A stretch of DNA of 64,000 nt, from assembly GCF_000378205.1 (NCBI RefSeq), contig NZ_KB899412.1, forward strand, positions 62,001-126,000, given 5' to 3'. The position numbers were made by a program, and so were the translations under genes. The stretch is from Sediminispirochaeta bajacaliforniensis DSM 16054. GTDB lineage: Bacteria > Spirochaetota > Spirochaetia > DSM-16054 > Sediminispirochaetaceae. The notes beneath the pieces are model-generated. The model was not told the origin of the DNA, did not search any database, and worked only from the letters and a program-made list of their open reading frames with translations. Below, in pieces: positions 9,113-16,251 of the stretch. The stretch's first letter is position 1, and the number at the start of each line of letters is the position of its first letter.

Positions 9113-10127
9113 TTTTACTTATTCCTCCTGCTAACTTGACATAAATAAGTGAAACTAAAAAGACCAGAAGAAAGATAAGAATACTGGAAGCTGATGAATA
9201 TCCCATAGCTTTACTATCAATCAGCTGATAATATGTATAGGAAGCCAAGGAAAAACGTTTTTGGGCAAAGATTATTTGGAAAAGATCAAAAACCCGTAAT
9301 GCATCAAGCGTACGGAAAATCATGGCCACCATAAGGGCATTTCTTACCAGAGGAAGCGTCACGCAAAAAAAGGTCCGACCGGCTCCTGCTCCATCTACCT
9401 TTACTGCTTCATATAGTTCCTTAGGGATTGCTTGTAATCCGGCAATAAGAAGCAGGGTCATAAATGGAGTAGTTTTCCATACATCTATGCAAATAATACT
9501 CCACAATTGAGTTGATTTCTCCAGCAAAAATGGAAACTGTCCATCTGTAAGACCAAATCGTTGCATGATGACATTGATAATTCCTGTTCGAGTGGCTCCA
9601 AACATCCATGCCCACATTTTTGAGGACACAGCTGTCGGAATAGCCCAGGGAATCAACATGATCATTCGGAGGACCCCGACACCTCTAAAAGCATGTGAAA
9701 ATACTAAAGCACAAGCCATTCCCAATACTGTTTCAAAAAATACGGTTATCATGGTGAAAGAAATTGTATCTTTCAATGCACGAAGAAACTCTGGATCCGT
9801 GGCCACAAAAACATAGGGCTTACCAATAAATGAAAATGTTTTCATGGGTTTATAACGATATGGTTCTGACGGCATGGACTGCAGAAGAGCAACAGTATCG
9901 CTGGAATCAATAGTATCTGGAATCGGAAGAACCTTCACATGTAAAAGCCGTGAATAATTATCTAATCCAATACATTCCGTTATTTTTGATGATGCAAAAG
10001 TCCTATTGGTAAAACTTGTTATCAATACAGAACCTAAGGGATATAAAGCAATGACGCACATCACAATCAGGGTCGGAGCAAGCAAGGCAATGGCCAAATG
10101 AGATTCTTTCTTTTTGAGGGCATTCAT
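9105..10127 (-). CDS. Sugar ABC transporter permease (MalF-like)
   Basis: A 340-residue permease partner of the MalG-like protein. The first helix ('IALLAPTLIVMCVIALYPLGSVLITSF') is followed by a soluble insert of about 60 residues containing 'SSDTVALLQSMPSEPYRYKP', then the remaining helices and the EAA loop ('ELYEAVKVDGAGAGRTFFCVTLPLV'). The ATG at 10127 is preferred over one at 10163 because TAGGAAG precedes it at normal spacing and because 10163 would lie inside the hairpin at 10143-10182. The gene lies between the binding-protein gene and the second permease. Confidence 0.9.
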   Translation of the reverse strand: MNALKKKESHLAIALLAPTLIVMCVIALYPLGSVLITSFTNRTFASSKITECIGLDNYSRLLHVKVLPIPDTIDSSDTVALLQSMPSEPYRYKPMKTFSFIGKPYVFVATDPEFLRALKDTISFTMITVFFETVLGMACALVFSHAFRGVGVLRMIMLIPWAIPTAVSSKMWAWMFGATRTGIINVIMQRFGLTDGQFPFLLEKSTQLWSIICIDVWKTTPFMTLLLIAGLQAIPKELYEAVKVDGAGAGRTFFCVTLPLVRNALMVAMIFRTLDALRVFDLFQIIFAQKRFSLASYTYYQLIDSKAMGYSSASSILIFLLVFLVSLIYVKLAGGISKND

Positions 10128-10142
10128 CAGCAACTTCCTATA

Positions 10143-10182
10143 ATGGCCGTCCAGAAGAAGCATTGCCTCGCTTGACGGCCAT
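10143..10182 (-). promoter_or_regulatory. Intercistronic stem-loop between the binding-protein and permease genes
   Basis: A 9-bp perfect inverted repeat (ATGGCCGTC at 10143-10151 and GACGGCCAT at 10174-10182, 22-base loop) sits between the binding-protein stop and the permease ribosome site. It has no downstream T-run. By analogy with malE-malF type operons it may protect the upstream message and let the binding protein be made in excess. Confidence 0.55.
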
Positions 10183-10190
10183 AATTTTTA

Positions 10191-11477
10191 TTACTTACTG
10201 TATTCGGACATATCTATGGCCATTGCTGTAACAGCATCAGCCCCATTCATCTGCTTTCTCAAGACATCATGCGTATAGGAGTAGAAAATCTTGGAGACTT
10301 GTGCATAATTGGGAGCAGCGGCTGTCGAAGGACGGGGGACGGCATTTAAGAACACATCGTACAATTTGGCAAAGAAAGGATTTACTTTTACAACATCCGC
10401 ATCGGAATAGAGTGATTGTATGGTAGGTTCATAAGACCCTTTGATCGCCCTGCGTTTTTGCTCTTCTTTTCCTGAAAGATAAAATATAAAATCAACCGCT
10501 TCTTTTGGATGTTTTGAGTATTTACTTACGGCCAGTTGCCATCCCCCAAGCGTGCAGGCATTCTTGCCCTCAACATTCGTGGGAAGTAAGGTCAAATCAA
10601 ATCTACCCTTAATAGCACTGCTGTCAGACTGTCCCAAAGAATAACAATATGGCCAATTCCTCATAAACATGGCATTCCCTGCTTGAAAGGCAGAACGGGC
10701 ATCTTCCTCCACAAAACCAGTAATTCCCGAGGGAGAAATGGTCCCAACCCAATTGGCTGCCATATCCAATCCTGCAGCAGCCTTAGGATTATCTATTGTT
10801 ACTGTGCCATCTTTATCCATTATGGTTCCTCCACCATGTGAATAAATCCATTCCAAAGCATTGCACGTAAGACCTTCATAGGCATTGCCTTGCCAAACAA
10901 ACCCCCAAAAATCTTCATTTCCTGCAGCTCTTTCCCCAGATTGGACAACCTGAGCAATATGTTCCAATTCGTTCCATGTTTTTGGGGGAAGTGTAAAGCC
11001 GTATTTCTTGAGTAAATCGGTACGATAGTACAAAACACCGGCATCCGTATATAAAGGCATGGCTAACAATTTTCCATGTACGGTGTTGTTTTGCACCATA
11101 GTAGGAAAATGTTGGCTCGTATAGGAAGCTGCACCATATTCATTGAGATCTATAAGATGCTCGTTTAATTCTCCCGGCCAGACAACATCAATCAAAACAG
11201 CATCCAATTCACTGGACTTTGCCTCAAAATACTGTAGATACAGGCCCAATCTATCCGTAGAGGATTCAGGCGTTTCAACAAGCTCAATATCGATGTCGGG
11301 ATGCAACGATTCATAGGTTTCACTTGCCTCTTTCATTAATTCGTAGTCTTTACCCACAGATTTGACAGCGAATCGAATTTTCGTTTTTTTCTGTGTTTCA
11401 GATTCTTGTGTCCCATTTGCAAAGAGCGTCCCCAGTGACAAAAAAATACACAGAACCATCACTAAACAGTTTTTCAT
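10191..11477 (-). CDS. Sugar ABC transporter substrate-binding protein
   Basis: A 428-residue extracytoplasmic binding protein of the family-1 (MalE-like) solute receptors. A signal sequence ('MKNCLVMVLCIFLSLGTLFA') is followed by 'NGTQESE', a mature start often seen in spirochete receptors. There is no lipobox Cys. The interior carries 'DLLKKYGFTLPPKTWNELEHIAQ' and 'NAMFMRNWPYC', both typical of this family. It is the first gene of the operon. Its promoter (TTGACA 11622-11627, 17 bases, GATAAT 11599-11604, minus strand) is followed by two GGTATACC operators, so the divergent GntR protein probably represses it. The ligand is unknown but should be a substrate of the GH4 enzyme. Confidence 0.92.
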   Translation of the reverse strand: MKNCLVMVLCIFLSLGTLFANGTQESETQKKTKIRFAVKSVGKDYELMKEASETYESLHPDIDIELVETPESSTDRLGLYLQYFEAKSSELDAVLIDVVWPGELNEHLIDLNEYGAASYTSQHFPTMVQNNTVHGKLLAMPLYTDAGVLYYRTDLLKKYGFTLPPKTWNELEHIAQVVQSGERAAGNEDFWGFVWQGNAYEGLTCNALEWIYSHGGGTIMDKDGTVTIDNPKAAAGLDMAANWVGTISPSGITGFVEEDARSAFQAGNAMFMRNWPYCYSLGQSDSSAIKGRFDLTLLPTNVEGKNACTLGGWQLAVSKYSKHPKEAVDFIFYLSGKEEQKRRAIKGSYEPTIQSLYSDADVVKVNPFFAKLYDVFLNAVPRPSTAAAPNYAQVSKIFYSYTHDVLRKQMNGADAVTAMAIDMSEYSK

Positions 11478-11546
11478 ATTTCCCTCCTTCTGTTATTACA
11501 TACCCTACAATTCAGGGTATGATTTTTTTGACTATCCATCTCTTTT

Positions 11547-11627
11547 GGTATACCGTATCGTTATTGGTATACCATATATGGTAATTATTTCTTTGGAAAT
11601 TATCCTTGCTTTTTTAAATATTGTCAA
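11547..11627 (-). promoter_or_regulatory. Promoter and two GntR operators of the sugar ABC operon
   Basis: On the minus strand TTGACA (11622-11627), a 17-base spacer and GATAAT (11599-11604) form a near-consensus promoter. Two perfect GGTATACC palindromes, 11566-11573 and 11547-11554, lie just downstream, 19 bp apart. This would let a bound repressor block early elongation. The site TTGGTATACCA fits the consensus of FadR-subfamily GntR regulators. Confidence 0.7.
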
Positions 11628-11704
11628 TATTTTTTATTATTTGTACATTTCAAAGTAAAATAAGGAATTTATGGCTTTTTATGTTTCAGTTTTATGATAT
11701 TTAT

Positions 11705-11740
11705 GGTATACTTATTATGAATCAATTTAATTGGTATACC
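11705..11740 (+). promoter_or_regulatory. Autoregulatory operators of the GntR gene
   Basis: GGTATACT (11705-11712) overlaps a TATACT -10 box (11707-11712). A perfect GGTATACC (11733-11740) lies about 20 bases farther on, before the GntR gene. They match the two operators of the divergent ABC operon. Confidence 0.65.
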
Positions 11741-11789
11741 ATTGTAATGGATGCCATCCATATAGTGTTAACAATTGGGAGGTAGTAAA

Positions 11790-12542
11790 ATGCACCATGA
11801 AAAAAGTGGTACTCATTACAAAGATATTATCGAACACATAAAAGATTTGATTGCAACAGGAGTTTATTCTGCAGGAGATAAATTCCCTTCCGAACGAAGC
11901 CTGGCAGAAAAATTTAACGTCAGCAGGGTCCCTGTTCGGGAAGCCCTGAAGGTTCTGGAATATATCGGTATCTTAAAAAACGTCCCTAACGATGGGTTGT
12001 ATGTACATAACCTCGACATATCCCATATCATAGAAAACCTCAGTTTCGGCTTATCAATACAGTCTCAAAGTGTTTTATCTCTTTTTGAGGTACGTATTTC
12101 CCTGGAATCGACGGCCTGCTATTATGCGGCAATACGACGAACAGGTGAAGACATTACACAAATTCGTTTGACGCTGAAAAAGATGCGGGATCTTTTGAAA
12201 GAGACTAAAATCAAGGATGCCGATTATGAGATGCTTCGGTTATACTCCCATGAATTCCATGCACTTCTGGTACGTTCAGCACACAATGAAATACTGACGG
12301 GTATCTATTGCTCTCTGTTCAGTCTCCTGGAATTGTCAAAGCAATATACCATAAGAAGGGAATTTGATTCCTATGACTCATTGCTGGCCCATGAGGCGAT
12401 TTTCAATAAAATTCTTTCGAAAGATAGCAACGGAGCCCGTGATGATATGATAGGACATTTGGTGTGTGCGCGCCGTAAATTGGAGGAAGCCGTTTTGGCA
12501 GATACCGAAAGCGTACATGACATTTCTGATACAGCTACATAA
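11790..12542 (+). CDS. GntR-family (FadR/FCD subfamily) transcriptional regulator
   Basis: A 250-residue regulator. The N-terminal winged helix carries the GntR signature ('GDKFPSERSLAEKFNVSRVPVREALKVLEYIGIL'). The C-terminal all-helical FCD ligand domain (about residues 90-235) contains 'EVRISLESTACYYAA' and 'HEFHALLVRSAHN', whose acidic and His residues usually bind a metal and an organic-acid or sugar-acid effector. The ATG at 11790 follows GGGAGG by seven bases; an upstream TTG at 11775 is inside that site and was not used. It is divergent from the ABC/GH4 operon and most likely represses it and itself through the GGTATACC sites. Its FCD type hints that the effector is a uronate or sugar acid. 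Confidence 0.9.
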   Translation: MHHEKSGTHYKDIIEHIKDLIATGVYSAGDKFPSERSLAEKFNVSRVPVREALKVLEYIGILKNVPNDGLYVHNLDISHIIENLSFGLSIQSQSVLSLFEVRISLESTACYYAAIRRTGEDITQIRLTLKKMRDLLKETKIKDADYEMLRLYSHEFHALLVRSAHNEILTGIYCSLFSLLELSKQYTIRREFDSYDSLLAHEAIFNKILSKDSNGARDDMIGHLVCARRKLEEAVLADTESVHDISDTAT

Positions 12543-12834
12543 AATACAACTTGAGCAAGGCTCTTTTTTTGTTTCATCGAACAACAATACAGAAAAAACC
12601 ATTGATTTCCCAATTCATTATCGACTGGAAATCCATCGCATCGGCAAAAGGGATGCCGTGACGGCACTATTATCCATGGTACACGATCCTGTCGGTGATT
12701 GCCGTGGTCAAATACTTATTGGCGAGCAATGGTTCCATGCATTATCAGCGGTTAAAAGGAATGTTCAGAATCCTGGTGATGTTACGCTTTCCCCTGTATT
12801 TGCCTTTTTGTAGCGTAATTACTACCTTGAAAGT
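12543..12834. other. Intergenic stretch with a terminator, a repeat copy and a gene promoter
   Basis: No convincing gene is seen here. A short hairpin with a T-run (GAGC-AAG-GCTC then seven T, 12553-12570) ends the GntR gene. TGTTCAGAATCCTGGTGAT (12762-12780) is a diverged copy of the dispersed repeat and matches 18 of 19 bases of the right end of the 24.5-kb element read in reverse. TTGCCT (12800-12805), 17 bases and TACCTT (12823-12828) form a possible promoter exactly six bases before the ATG at 12835. A stop-free stretch without start (about 12668-12838) could be a gene remnant, but I do not recognise it. Confidence 0.5.
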
Positions 12835-13725
12835 ATGAAACATCATGATACACGTAAGGGAATCATCTACGGGGCATTGGCCGCCGATTCTTTAAGTCTC
12901 GGCAGCCATTGGATCTATAATGTCGATGCCATTGCCAAGCGGATCGGCCGGCCAAGTGACTTGAATGATCCGCTGGTGAAAACCTTTCATCCGAATAGAA
13001 AGCGGGGTGAGTTTACCCATTACGGTGATCAAACCCTGTGGCTTCTTGAATCGATTGCCGATAAGGGCGGTTACGACCAAGAGGCCTTTTTTCAGCTTTG
13101 GAAAGAGAAGATGGCCATCTATGACGGCTATATGGATCATGCCAGCAAGGATACCCTCTCTGCCGGGAAGGCCAGCTCGATGGATGACTTGGGCGGGGCC
13201 GGACGGACCGCCGCCCTTGCATTGCTTTTTGCCGATCCGGTCGCTTTGGCGAATGCCGCGGCTTCCCAGGCTTCGTTGACCCACGATCATCCCCTGGTAC
13301 GGGATGTCGCCCGATTTTTCAGCCGACTCCTGTTTCATGGTGATGAGCCCATGAAAGAAGCCCTGTGGGCCACGCTGGAAGAGGAGGTTTGGGAGAGCGG
13401 AGATCTTCTTCCCTCTCAAGTAAAGGCTGGTGCGGAAACCGCAGGGGAGGAAACGATTGCCGTGATCGGCCGCTTCGGCCAGATGTGCAGCGCCGAACGA
13501 GCCCTTCCCGGGACAATCCACCTGCTTGTTTCGTATCCCGACAACTATGAAAAGGCGATGATTTCCAATGTTGCTGCAGGGGGCGATTCTGCCGCCAGGG
13601 GCCTGCTTGCCGGGATGATCCTTGGCGCGCGTTCCGGCTTTTCGTCTATCCCCGTCCGTTGGACGGGAGCCCTGGCAGCCGCCGATCGCATCGATGATGC
13701 AGTCGACCGCATAGCTTCCCTTTGA
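12835..13725 (+). CDS. ADP-ribosylglycohydrolase-family protein with altered active site
   Basis: A 296-residue, all-helical protein of the ADP-ribosylglycohydrolase (DraG/ARH) superfamily. That family removes ADP-ribose from proteins or small molecules using two Mg ions. Family landmarks are present: 'IYGALAADSLSLGSHWIYN' at the N-terminus, 'HYGDQTLWLLESI' where the first metal motif lies, and 'AAGGDSAARGLLAGMILGARSG' near the C-terminus. The usual metal Asp residues of the motifs (D-D-T-x-M and G-G-D-x-D-T) are only partly kept, so activity or substrate may differ from DraG. There is no Shine-Dalgarno sequence; a -10-like hexamer lies exactly six bases before the ATG, so the message may be leaderless. 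Confidence 0.75.
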   Translation: MKHHDTRKGIIYGALAADSLSLGSHWIYNVDAIAKRIGRPSDLNDPLVKTFHPNRKRGEFTHYGDQTLWLLESIADKGGYDQEAFFQLWKEKMAIYDGYMDHASKDTLSAGKASSMDDLGGAGRTAALALLFADPVALANAAASQASLTHDHPLVRDVARFFSRLLFHGDEPMKEALWATLEEEVWESGDLLPSQVKAGAETAGEETIAVIGRFGQMCSAERALPGTIHLLVSYPDNYEKAMISNVAAGGDSAARGLLAGMILGARSGFSSIPVRWTGALAAADRIDDAVDRIASL

Positions 13726-13741
13726 GCTGTTATGGGAGCCG

Positions 13742-14326
13742 CTATGGTTTTTCCCTTAGCTCGTTGTAGCGGAAGCAATGTGTCAGATGGTCGTTGATAA
13801 CGCCGATGGCCTGAAGATGGGCATATATGGTCACTGCTCCTACGAATTTGAAGCCGCGCTTTTTTAGGTCGGCAGAAACCCTCTCCGCCAGTTCATCTTT
13901 TACCGGCATCTGGACCATCGTCGTCAGCCGATGGTCCACCACCTTACCGTCGGTGAAGGACCAGATGTAGCGGTCAAAACTTCCCCATTCTTTTTTGATG
14001 TGAAGAAAGGCCGATGCGTTGGAGATTGCAGCTTCGATTTTTCTTCGGTTTCTGATGATTCCGGCATTATCCATCAGCCTTGCTTTATCTTCTTCGCCGA
14101 AGCGTGAAACCTTCTCTACGTCAAATCCCGCAAAGGCTTTGCGAAAGGCCTCGCGCTTGTTGAGGATGGTTTGCCAACTCAGTCCCGCCTGCATGGTTTC
14201 GAGGAGCAAAAACTCAAAATGCTTCTTCTCATCATGGAGGGGAACTCCCCATTCCGTGTCGTGATAGCTTTGCATAAGGGCATTTCCCATGCACCAGGGA
14301 CAGCGATTATCTGCTTTCTCTTTCAT
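13742..14326 (-). CDS. tag: DNA-3-methyladenine glycosylase I
   Basis: A 194-residue base-excision repair enzyme that removes 3-methyladenine from alkylated DNA. The Tag signature is clear: 'RCPWCMGNALMQSYHDTEWGVPLHD' with the zinc Cys and His and the 'DTEWG' motif, 'FEFLLLETMQAGLSW', and 'FVGAVTIYAHLQAIGVINDH' near the C-terminus with the other zinc ligands. Length matches the family (about 190). It stands alone, converging with the ADP-ribosylglycohydrolase gene. There is no Shine-Dalgarno sequence; TATACT (14333-14338, minus strand) lies six bases before the ATG, which suggests a leaderless message, although the -35 is poor. Confidence 0.95.
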   Translation of the reverse strand: MKEKADNRCPWCMGNALMQSYHDTEWGVPLHDEKKHFEFLLLETMQAGLSWQTILNKREAFRKAFAGFDVEKVSRFGEEDKARLMDNAGIIRNRRKIEAAISNASAFLHIKKEWGSFDRYIWSFTDGKVVDHRLTTMVQMPVKDELAERVSADLKKRGFKFVGAVTIYAHLQAIGVINDHLTHCFRYNELREKP

Positions 14327-14362
14327 GCGCTAAGTATACCCGTGCGTTTGGATGGAAGATAG

Positions 14363-14382
14363 TAGTGTTACGAATATTGGTG
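14363..14382 (+). repeat. Copy B of the dispersed 20-bp intergenic repeat
   Basis: TAGTGTTACGAATATTGGTG lies between the tag start and the ClC gene stop, close to the -35 region of tag. It differs from copy A at one position and is followed by ATAC, as is the right end of the 24.5-kb element when reversed. Confidence 0.5.
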
Positions 14383-14413
14383 ATACAGGGTGGATCATCA
14401 TCGATAACGGTCG

Positions 14414-16006
14414 TCAATCCTCCGGTGAAGCACCCATGGCGATCAGAGACATCTGGACCTTTCCCGCATCTTCTTCCGAAGCAAGAATCAACAGCTGATC
14501 ACCGGGAAGTATCTCCGTTTTCGGTTTTGGGATGAACTCTTTTTCGCCCCGCATGATACCGATGAGCACCGTTCCCTCGGGCCAGTCGATATGGGCCACT
14601 TGTTTATGTTCCAGAAAGGAATCAATGGAGACTGGAATTTCGAGGATAACCTTACGGCGCTCATTGCCGACGAAAATTCCCGGATTTCGGTGTATTAGGC
14701 GGTCAAGCAGCACATCATATACGGGTCTTGACTTTATGAAGCTGCCGACGAGGTAGGTACTCATGCAGACACCTACCAGACCGAGGAGGTGATTAAAATT
14801 TCCACTCATCTCAAGGATGAGGATTGCTCCTGTTACAGGGGCCCTAACGATGGCGGTAAAATTTGCCGCCATCCCCATAATCATAAAATTCATGTTGTGG
14901 GAAGAATCTATAAGACCGATGGCCTGTAAAAGCCCCCCGTATATCTGTCCCACCAGCGCGCCGATGAGCAGCAGGGGTAAAAAGATACCTCCGGGGTTTC
15001 CCGAACCGTAACATAGTGTGGTGAAGAGAAACTTGAGGCACAGGAGAACCGATAGGAAAAGGAGGGTCTTGTTATCGTAGCAGAGGCTTTCGATTAAATG
15101 ATGTCCTCCTCCCGTCACATCGAAGCAGTAGAGCCCCAGAAGCACGGAGAGCAGAAGGGGCAGGACCGGTCGCAATATCACGGGGATACGCAGCCTCACG
15201 TAGAAATCCTGAAAAAAGTAGAGGGCCTTCTTAAAAAGATGGCCGACAAAGGCGATGACAATGCCGAGAATAATGGCAAAATGAAAATATTCCTGGGGAA
15301 TGACGTTGATTGCGTGGAAATCGAAAATGGGCCTGAGTCCGAAGAAGTGACTTGCGACAAAGTCCGCAGCGGTTGACGAGGCCATGGAACAGACCAGCAA
15401 GAGCGGCGAAAAGCTTTTGTGCATCTCTTCGAGGACGAAGATGACACCGGCAAGGGGAGCGTTGAAGGCAGCCGACAAACCTGCTGCAGCCCCGCTGGTA
15501 ATAAGATATTTACGTTCCAGATTGGGGGTTTTTGAGTGGTGAAGCATACTCAATCCTACGTAGGAACCGAGTTGCACACAGGGACCTTCCCTTCCGAGGG
15601 AGAGCCCTGCACCGATACCGACGATACCTCCGAAAAACTTTAAAAAGAGTTCGGGGAACCAGGAGAGGCGGATTTGTCGGTTAAGGGCCCCTTTCACCTG
15701 TGGAATACCGCTTCCTCGGATGAGCGGGTATCGTTTTATCGTATATCCTATGAGTAAACCTGCTATAACAAGAAGAAATACCCAGCCCAACTGAATAGGA
15801 AGGGGCTTCTCAGACAATGCTTCGTATAAGCTTTTTCGTATATCATGGGCGGCAGTGAGGCCGATACGCAGGGCCACGACAATGAAACCGGTTACCACGC
15901 CGACTATGATACTCTTTGCAAAGAGTACCGGCCGAAATGAGTACCAGAAGTTTAAGGTGGGCAGGATACTTTCGTTATCTGTGATGTTTCGTGATGCTAC
16001 TGACAT
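14414..16006 (-). CDS. ClC-type chloride channel/antiporter with C-terminal TrkA-C domain
   Basis: A 530-residue inner-membrane ClC protein. The three anion-path motifs are visible: 'GSGIPQVKGAL', 'GREGPCVQLGSYVG' with the gating Glu, and 'GNPGGIFLPLLLIGALVG'. 'PLAGVIFVLEEMH' holds the internal Glu needed for proton coupling, so a Cl-/H+ exchanger is more likely than a pure channel. The last 90 residues form a TrkA-C-like regulatory domain ('VLIGIMRGEKEFIPKP', 'GDQLLILAS'), a common bacterial fusion. It is in the same orientation as tag and probably a separate unit. A GC-rich repeat lies upstream. Confidence 0.92.
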   Translation of the reverse strand: MSVASRNITDNESILPTLNFWYSFRPVLFAKSIIVGVVTGFIVVALRIGLTAAHDIRKSLYEALSEKPLPIQLGWVFLLVIAGLLIGYTIKRYPLIRGSGIPQVKGALNRQIRLSWFPELFLKFFGGIVGIGAGLSLGREGPCVQLGSYVGLSMLHHSKTPNLERKYLITSGAAAGLSAAFNAPLAGVIFVLEEMHKSFSPLLLVCSMASSTAADFVASHFFGLRPIFDFHAINVIPQEYFHFAIILGIVIAFVGHLFKKALYFFQDFYVRLRIPVILRPVLPLLLSVLLGLYCFDVTGGGHHLIESLCYDNKTLLFLSVLLCLKFLFTTLCYGSGNPGGIFLPLLLIGALVGQIYGGLLQAIGLIDSSHNMNFMIMGMAANFTAIVRAPVTGAILILEMSGNFNHLLGLVGVCMSTYLVGSFIKSRPVYDVLLDRLIHRNPGIFVGNERRKVILEIPVSIDSFLEHKQVAHIDWPEGTVLIGIMRGEKEFIPKPKTEILPGDQLLILASEEDAGKVQMSLIAMGASPED

Positions 16007-16142
16007 TCTTCTTTACACTCTGCGCAATCTTCTCATGGATTACAATTTTTTGCAAATGGCTCTGAAGCCCTGATCCTAAGGATGACGCTATTCTGCCGGA
16101 TATCGGCGCAAGGGACGGAGCGGAAATCCCGCAGCCCCGGCA

Positions 16143-16234
16143 GGGAGCGGCGGGCGATCGGGAGTGAGCCCGGCTGCCGCTCCCGCCCCGGACGGGGCGA
16201 GGAATTGCAGCAAAGGAGCGGTCCCCGAAGGGGA
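16143..16234. repeat. GC-rich intergenic palindromic unit
   Basis: Three inverted repeats lie close together in a stretch far richer in GC than its surroundings: GGGAGCGGC/GCCGCTCCC (16143-16151 and 16176-16184), GCCCCG/CGGGGC (16185-16198) and TCCCC-GAA-GGGGA (16222-16234). GGAGCGG also recurs three times around them. It sits between the ClC promoter and the permease stop. It looks like a REP-type mobile palindromic element, but only this copy is in the window. Confidence 0.5.
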
Positions 16235-16251
16235 TGCGCCCCCTAAAAAAA

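Noticed and set aside
12466-12813. 115-residue open frame after the GntR gene
   Set aside because: No ribosome site, overlaps the end of the GntR gene and contains a dispersed-repeat copy; composition is not protein-like.
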